Below, piece after piece: positions 60,560 to 64,000 of a stretch of DNA of 64,000 nucleotides (the stretch's first letter is position 1; every line of letters starts with the position of its first letter). Under the pieces are notes generated by a model. It searched no databases. It saw nothing but the letters and a program-made list of their open reading frames with translations, and was not told the DNA's origin. Position numbers and translations under genes: made by a program. Source of the DNA: Paramecium tetraurelia (taxonomy: Eukaryota > Ciliophora > Oligohymenophorea > Peniculida > Parameciidae); NCBI RefSeq assembly GCF_000165425.1, contig NW_001798985.1, forward strand, positions 124,001 through 188,000, written 5' to 3'.

Positions 60560-62134
60560 ATGAAATGTGATTTTTGTGAAGAGACTACACCCTTAATTGG
60601 TAATGATGCATATGCTATAAAGGTAGAAATCATGCGTCATTCTTTGTTCTTGAAATACTCGCAATCTTAGAATTACCATTACACAAAGGGCATTACGGAG
60701 ATCTTACACAATTACCGTACAGCAAACAACATACTTTACAAGGACGTGATCATGTATGACACACCCGAAGAATTGCTCTGTAAAATCTATAAAAGTGACA
60801 TGATGTATGAAAAATTGCAAATGTTGGGTGAGTACTACAAAGTACTGTTTCATAGTGATTCACTAGTTCCATAATGATATCCCTCGTTTATTCATGCTTC
60901 CAGCCATAATCCCGTTGAATTACTACCATGACAAGAAGAGGAGATTGGAGTACTTTCGCATTGCCAAGTTGATAGCTCAGGAGAACAAGAACAATCCAGA
61001 CAAGCCTCCAAAGGGAATAGTGGGAGATTCGCCAATGCCCTAATCCAGCCAATAGGTGACTGCTCAAGATCCAAGCTCCTCTGACGAAGTAAGACAGAAC
61101 ACCCTGAACTTAGTTGATGTCTAAATGTGAGAAGATCCTTGAAGGTATCAGCATCATCGAGCCCAAACCGCCATTCGTGAACTTCAAGTAATAGCTGCAG
61201 CAATATAAACTTATGCAATCTACCAATCCCAACTTCAAATACGAAAACTACAAACCTCCTCCTAAAGAATAATAGAATTTACAAAAGAAACCAGTTATAC
61301 AGCATCGCAAATCAAGTATAACAAGTATACTTAATATGCTCAAGACATCTATTCCTAAAGGGAGTTGCAAAAAAGAAAAATCAGTCCTTAAAATCTGATT
61401 AATTGCATATTGTAATCTATTTCAGTCTTCAATTTAGACTCCTCGTGAAGTTGACTTCAAATCTCCAAATAATCGTACCTTGTTACCCAAATCAATAAAG
61501 AATTGCTACTCTTCTCAAATCACCTAAGTGTGTTACACCCAGGGCTCCTTAATAAAGTCCACATCTTCCAAAAAAAGTGTAATAATTAGAATTAAAAGTC
61601 ATGTCTGATTTGCAGACACTTTTAGCCAAAAAATAAATTAGGGATTCGAAACAGTGTTGCACTGTGCATTTTGATAGTCTATCTCTTGCGTAGGATCCTA
61701 GGAGTCTTACATAGAGATATGAAATAACAAATCGTCTTAAGGGGTAATCATCTAGGAAGAAGTTGAACATCAAAGAAATGAATTAGTTTAGAAGAGTTAA
61801 AATTCAAGAGCCACTCTCTAATCGAGAACCAAACAGAAAAATCAACGTGAAATCAAAATCGAATGATAAACCATTATAAATTAATACGAGTGGAGATTAG
61901 AAACTTGTATATTATTAATAAACTCATTCTGCGAGATAAGTGACTAATTCATAATAATCAACGATGCTTAAATAGAGCAGCGGGTAATCATCTTCCTAGC
62001 AAATGCATCATCAAAAATCAGCAACGGCAAAGGCTATTGGGAAATCCATGAAGTAGACGAGCACTTTCGATTCTCAACTGTATAAGGTAGCACTTAATTT
62101 GGCAGTCAAATCAGTTAGGAGCAGGAAATAATGA
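60560..62134 (+). CDS. Unrecognised family with PPKGIVG motif (copy B)
   Basis: Paralogue of the gene at 1511-3514. It starts MKCDFCEETTPLIGND (a CxxC that may bind metal). Shared blocks are YSQSQNYHYTKGITEIL, MLGEYYK, FHNDIPRLFMLPA and ENKNNPDKPPKGIVGDSP. A 25-nt intron at 60842-60866 sits at the same place as in copy A, and another 25-nt intron lies near 61092. The tail is S/Q/K-rich (FKSPNNRTLLPK, then VYYQQTHSARQ). One phase change between about 61490 and 61530 is not explained by a GT...AG intron I could find. Function unknown. Confidence 0.7.
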
Positions 62135-62199
62135 ATGAATGAATAAAAATTTTTATGTGTGTTACTTAGATTAATTTAAATCTTAGATATTTAATTAAA

Positions 62200-62468
62200 A
62201 TGGAATCACGATCATACAATTTCTCCACTGCCAAAAAGAGATCAACTCAAATGGAAAGCAAAGTCATTTTGTAATATACTCATCCTATTTCATCAAATAG
62301 TTTCCCAAGAGAAGATGAAAATGCCCCCAGAACAATTATTTTGAAGCAAGAATGCCCAGGAGAGTTGGCTGCATTTAAAGAAGTAAAAAGTACTCCAAAT
62401 ATGATTAGTGTGTTGTAAGAACTAAGGATGAATCAAAATGCATGCAATTCAAGGATGGTACTCCATGA
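62200..62468 (+). CDS. Small CX9C-type cysteine protein
   Basis: About 80 residues after removing a 26-nt intron (about 62384-62409). It starts MESRSYNFSTAKKRSTQ and ends FKDGTP. The C-terminal part has cysteines spaced as C-x9-C-x9-C (PGELAAFKEC, then RTKDESKC), resembling mitochondrial intermembrane-space CHCH proteins. Without that intron the frame runs on with a less protein-like end. Assignment is tentative. Confidence 0.45.
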
Positions 62469-62642
62469 AATTAATAATAGCATTATTGGAATGTGGTAAA
62501 CCTGCTTTTAGAAAGGCCAACACTACTCCAGATTACCAATTCTGAGCAGTATTAAAGTGCATAACATAAATATAATTTTAATCACAATATTTACAATACT
62601 CCCTTTTAATCTTAATTTTATTGATTTTATTTTGATTTATCA

Positions 62643-64000
62643 ATGTTACCCAATTCCTACGTCCAATCTATGTACATAAATCCACAGTAACAAGTAGCCC
62701 CCCTACCCTTCGGATATACTACCAACACCCCCAGTATCTCACCAATACTTATTATTAGCTAAACCTGTATATCAACCCTAACCACCAATTGAAACTGAAT
62801 ATTAAAGTAGTTATATGCTCTATTCCTTTAGTGAAAGTGCAACCTGAGCCTCATAGAGAGCAGATAATTGTCCAGCAACCAATGCCAAACAAATCTATTA
62901 CTGTAGTGAAACCAAAGAAGTACTCTTATGTAATCGTTAAATTTGAATTTGTAGTTGATAGATTGGTTACTTTACATATTGCCAATAGCTTTCTTTATAA
63001 TAATTCTCCTAATTATGGCATTACTTTTTGCTTCCAAAGTGAAACATCTCAACCCTGAAGGAGCACATAACACACTTGAAACTTTGAAAAATAATATGCA
63101 ACTGGCACCAATTGAAGATATCGTCGTAGCAACCCCATCTTCATCTGCTTCAACTCTCAATATGATATCATATTTTACACACGATGCAATAGAGTGTCCA
63201 GACGGCTATGGAAGAACTCATTTAGGTTAATGGGACGGAGTGTCATCTGGATGCATATGTGAGAATGGGGATATCAGTCATTCTCTCACTTGTTTCTACA
63301 AATCCAATTGTAAACGAGTGAAATCTCATGATCCTGAATTATTTACAACATGGTAATAAAAATAATATTGTACTAAATTATATGCTGAATGGAAAACATT
63401 GGAAGGTGCTGCTTGTTAAACTTCTTATAAGTAATGCGGAAATGTTTGTGTTCCAGAAAATAAAAACTGTCCACTCTCAGGATTACTAAAAGACAATTCA
63501 AGATAGAATGATAGAAATGCAATTAAAATCGGAACTGACAATTACATCAAACAATTCGAAAACTCTTCTCCCATTGTTAGCATTGAAGTTGTACCAGGAA
63601 TTGGAGAAGCTAATTCATCACCATGTTATAACCATAAATTGAATCCCAAATTCTAATCCGCCAAATACTATCCTTTGGCTAAGAGACCTGAAATCGGTTG
63701 TGACGACTACAAAGATTTACAACCCCATAGAATCACTTTGAATACATTTTCAGCCCATCAAACCTACTAATAAAATGGCTTAGCAGATGTACTATCTTAG
63801 TTGCCCTTCTATCAAAATTATGAAGACAACCAAGATACGTATGCATTAGAAGCCATCAAGAAAATTCAAATTAATACCAATGAGGTTTGCTAAAAATTGT
63901 CACCCAAAGACATTGATCAAATCTCCAAGAGCGGATAAAGAGTCTACAATTCAGAGAGAGCCATGTCCTTAATTATTATTATAGGAGTCGGAGTTGTTCT
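62643..64000 (+). CDS. Two-TM protein with cysteine-rich ectodomain, partial
   Basis: Starts MLPNSYVQSMYINPQQQ; the P/Q-rich N-terminus leads to a TM helix (LLYILPIAFFIIILLIMALL). A long ectodomain follows with paired cysteines (ECPDGYGRTHLGQWDG, CICENGDISHSLTCFYKSNC, SYKQCGNVCVPENKNCPL) and KPEIGCDDY-like stretches. A second TM helix (MSLIIIIGVGVV) begins at the right edge, where the window ends. Introns of about 25 nt lie near 62734, 62811 and 62930. The first EGF-like cysteine cluster suggests an extracellular binding role. No family recognised. Confidence 0.65.

Noticed and set aside
1..64000. tRNA or rRNA genes, CRISPR arrays and insertion sequences
   Set aside because: No cloverleaf-like segments, regular repeats or transposase motifs were seen by eye; a covariance-model search would be needed to exclude a tRNA completely.

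Overview
The window reads as macronuclear DNA of a ciliate, most likely a Paramecium. It is very AT-rich. Long reading frames appear only if TAA and TAG are read as glutamine and TGA is the sole stop. The frames are joined by tiny GT...AG introns, mostly 20-30 nt, many starting GTA and ending TAG. Genes are packed on both strands, often with 25-60 bp between them. I saw no rRNA or tRNA gene, transposon or CRISPR array. Coordinates given for a gene span its introns; exon ends were inferred by eye.

Layout. 1-6 kb: an SDS22-type leucine-rich repeat protein, a large protein of an unrecognised family (copy A), a cysteine-containing unknown and a cyclin. 6-15 kb: a Q-rich B-box protein, ribosomal eL42 and several unknowns. 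15-24 kb: an FCP1/SCP-type phosphatase, eL31, a PX-domain protein, an unknown, and uL13 with an apparent double frameshift. 23-30 kb: an AGC-type kinase, a SHIPPO/STPG protein, two coiled-coil proteins, CutC and cathepsin C. 30-38 kb: a tandem array of three cyclic-nucleotide-binding potassium channels, each followed by a CCHC zinc knuckle. 38-42 kb: DRC4/GAS8, NSA2, a METTL18-like histidine methyltransferase overlapping a small membrane protein. 42-49 kb: an unknown, a two-TM protein, a second FCP1/SCP phosphatase, an SPFH protein and the PP2A scaffold subunit. 49-56 kb: a disrupted multi-pass membrane gene, a branching-enzyme homologue lacking catalytic residues and an MFSD1-type transporter. 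56-64 kb: a cold-shock-domain protein, an SLP1/SUCO-type SUN protein, a kinase with five EF-hands, copy B of the unrecognised family, a small cysteine protein and a partial two-TM protein.

There is no operon logic. The themes (ion channels, Ca2+ and cyclic-nucleotide kinases, axonemal DRC4, SHIPPO, phosphatases) suit a swimming ciliate. Most notable are the channel array with a conserved zinc knuckle, the A/B family with a shared intron position, the branching-enzyme pseudoenzyme, and several genes whose frames break, either by sequence error or by decay.
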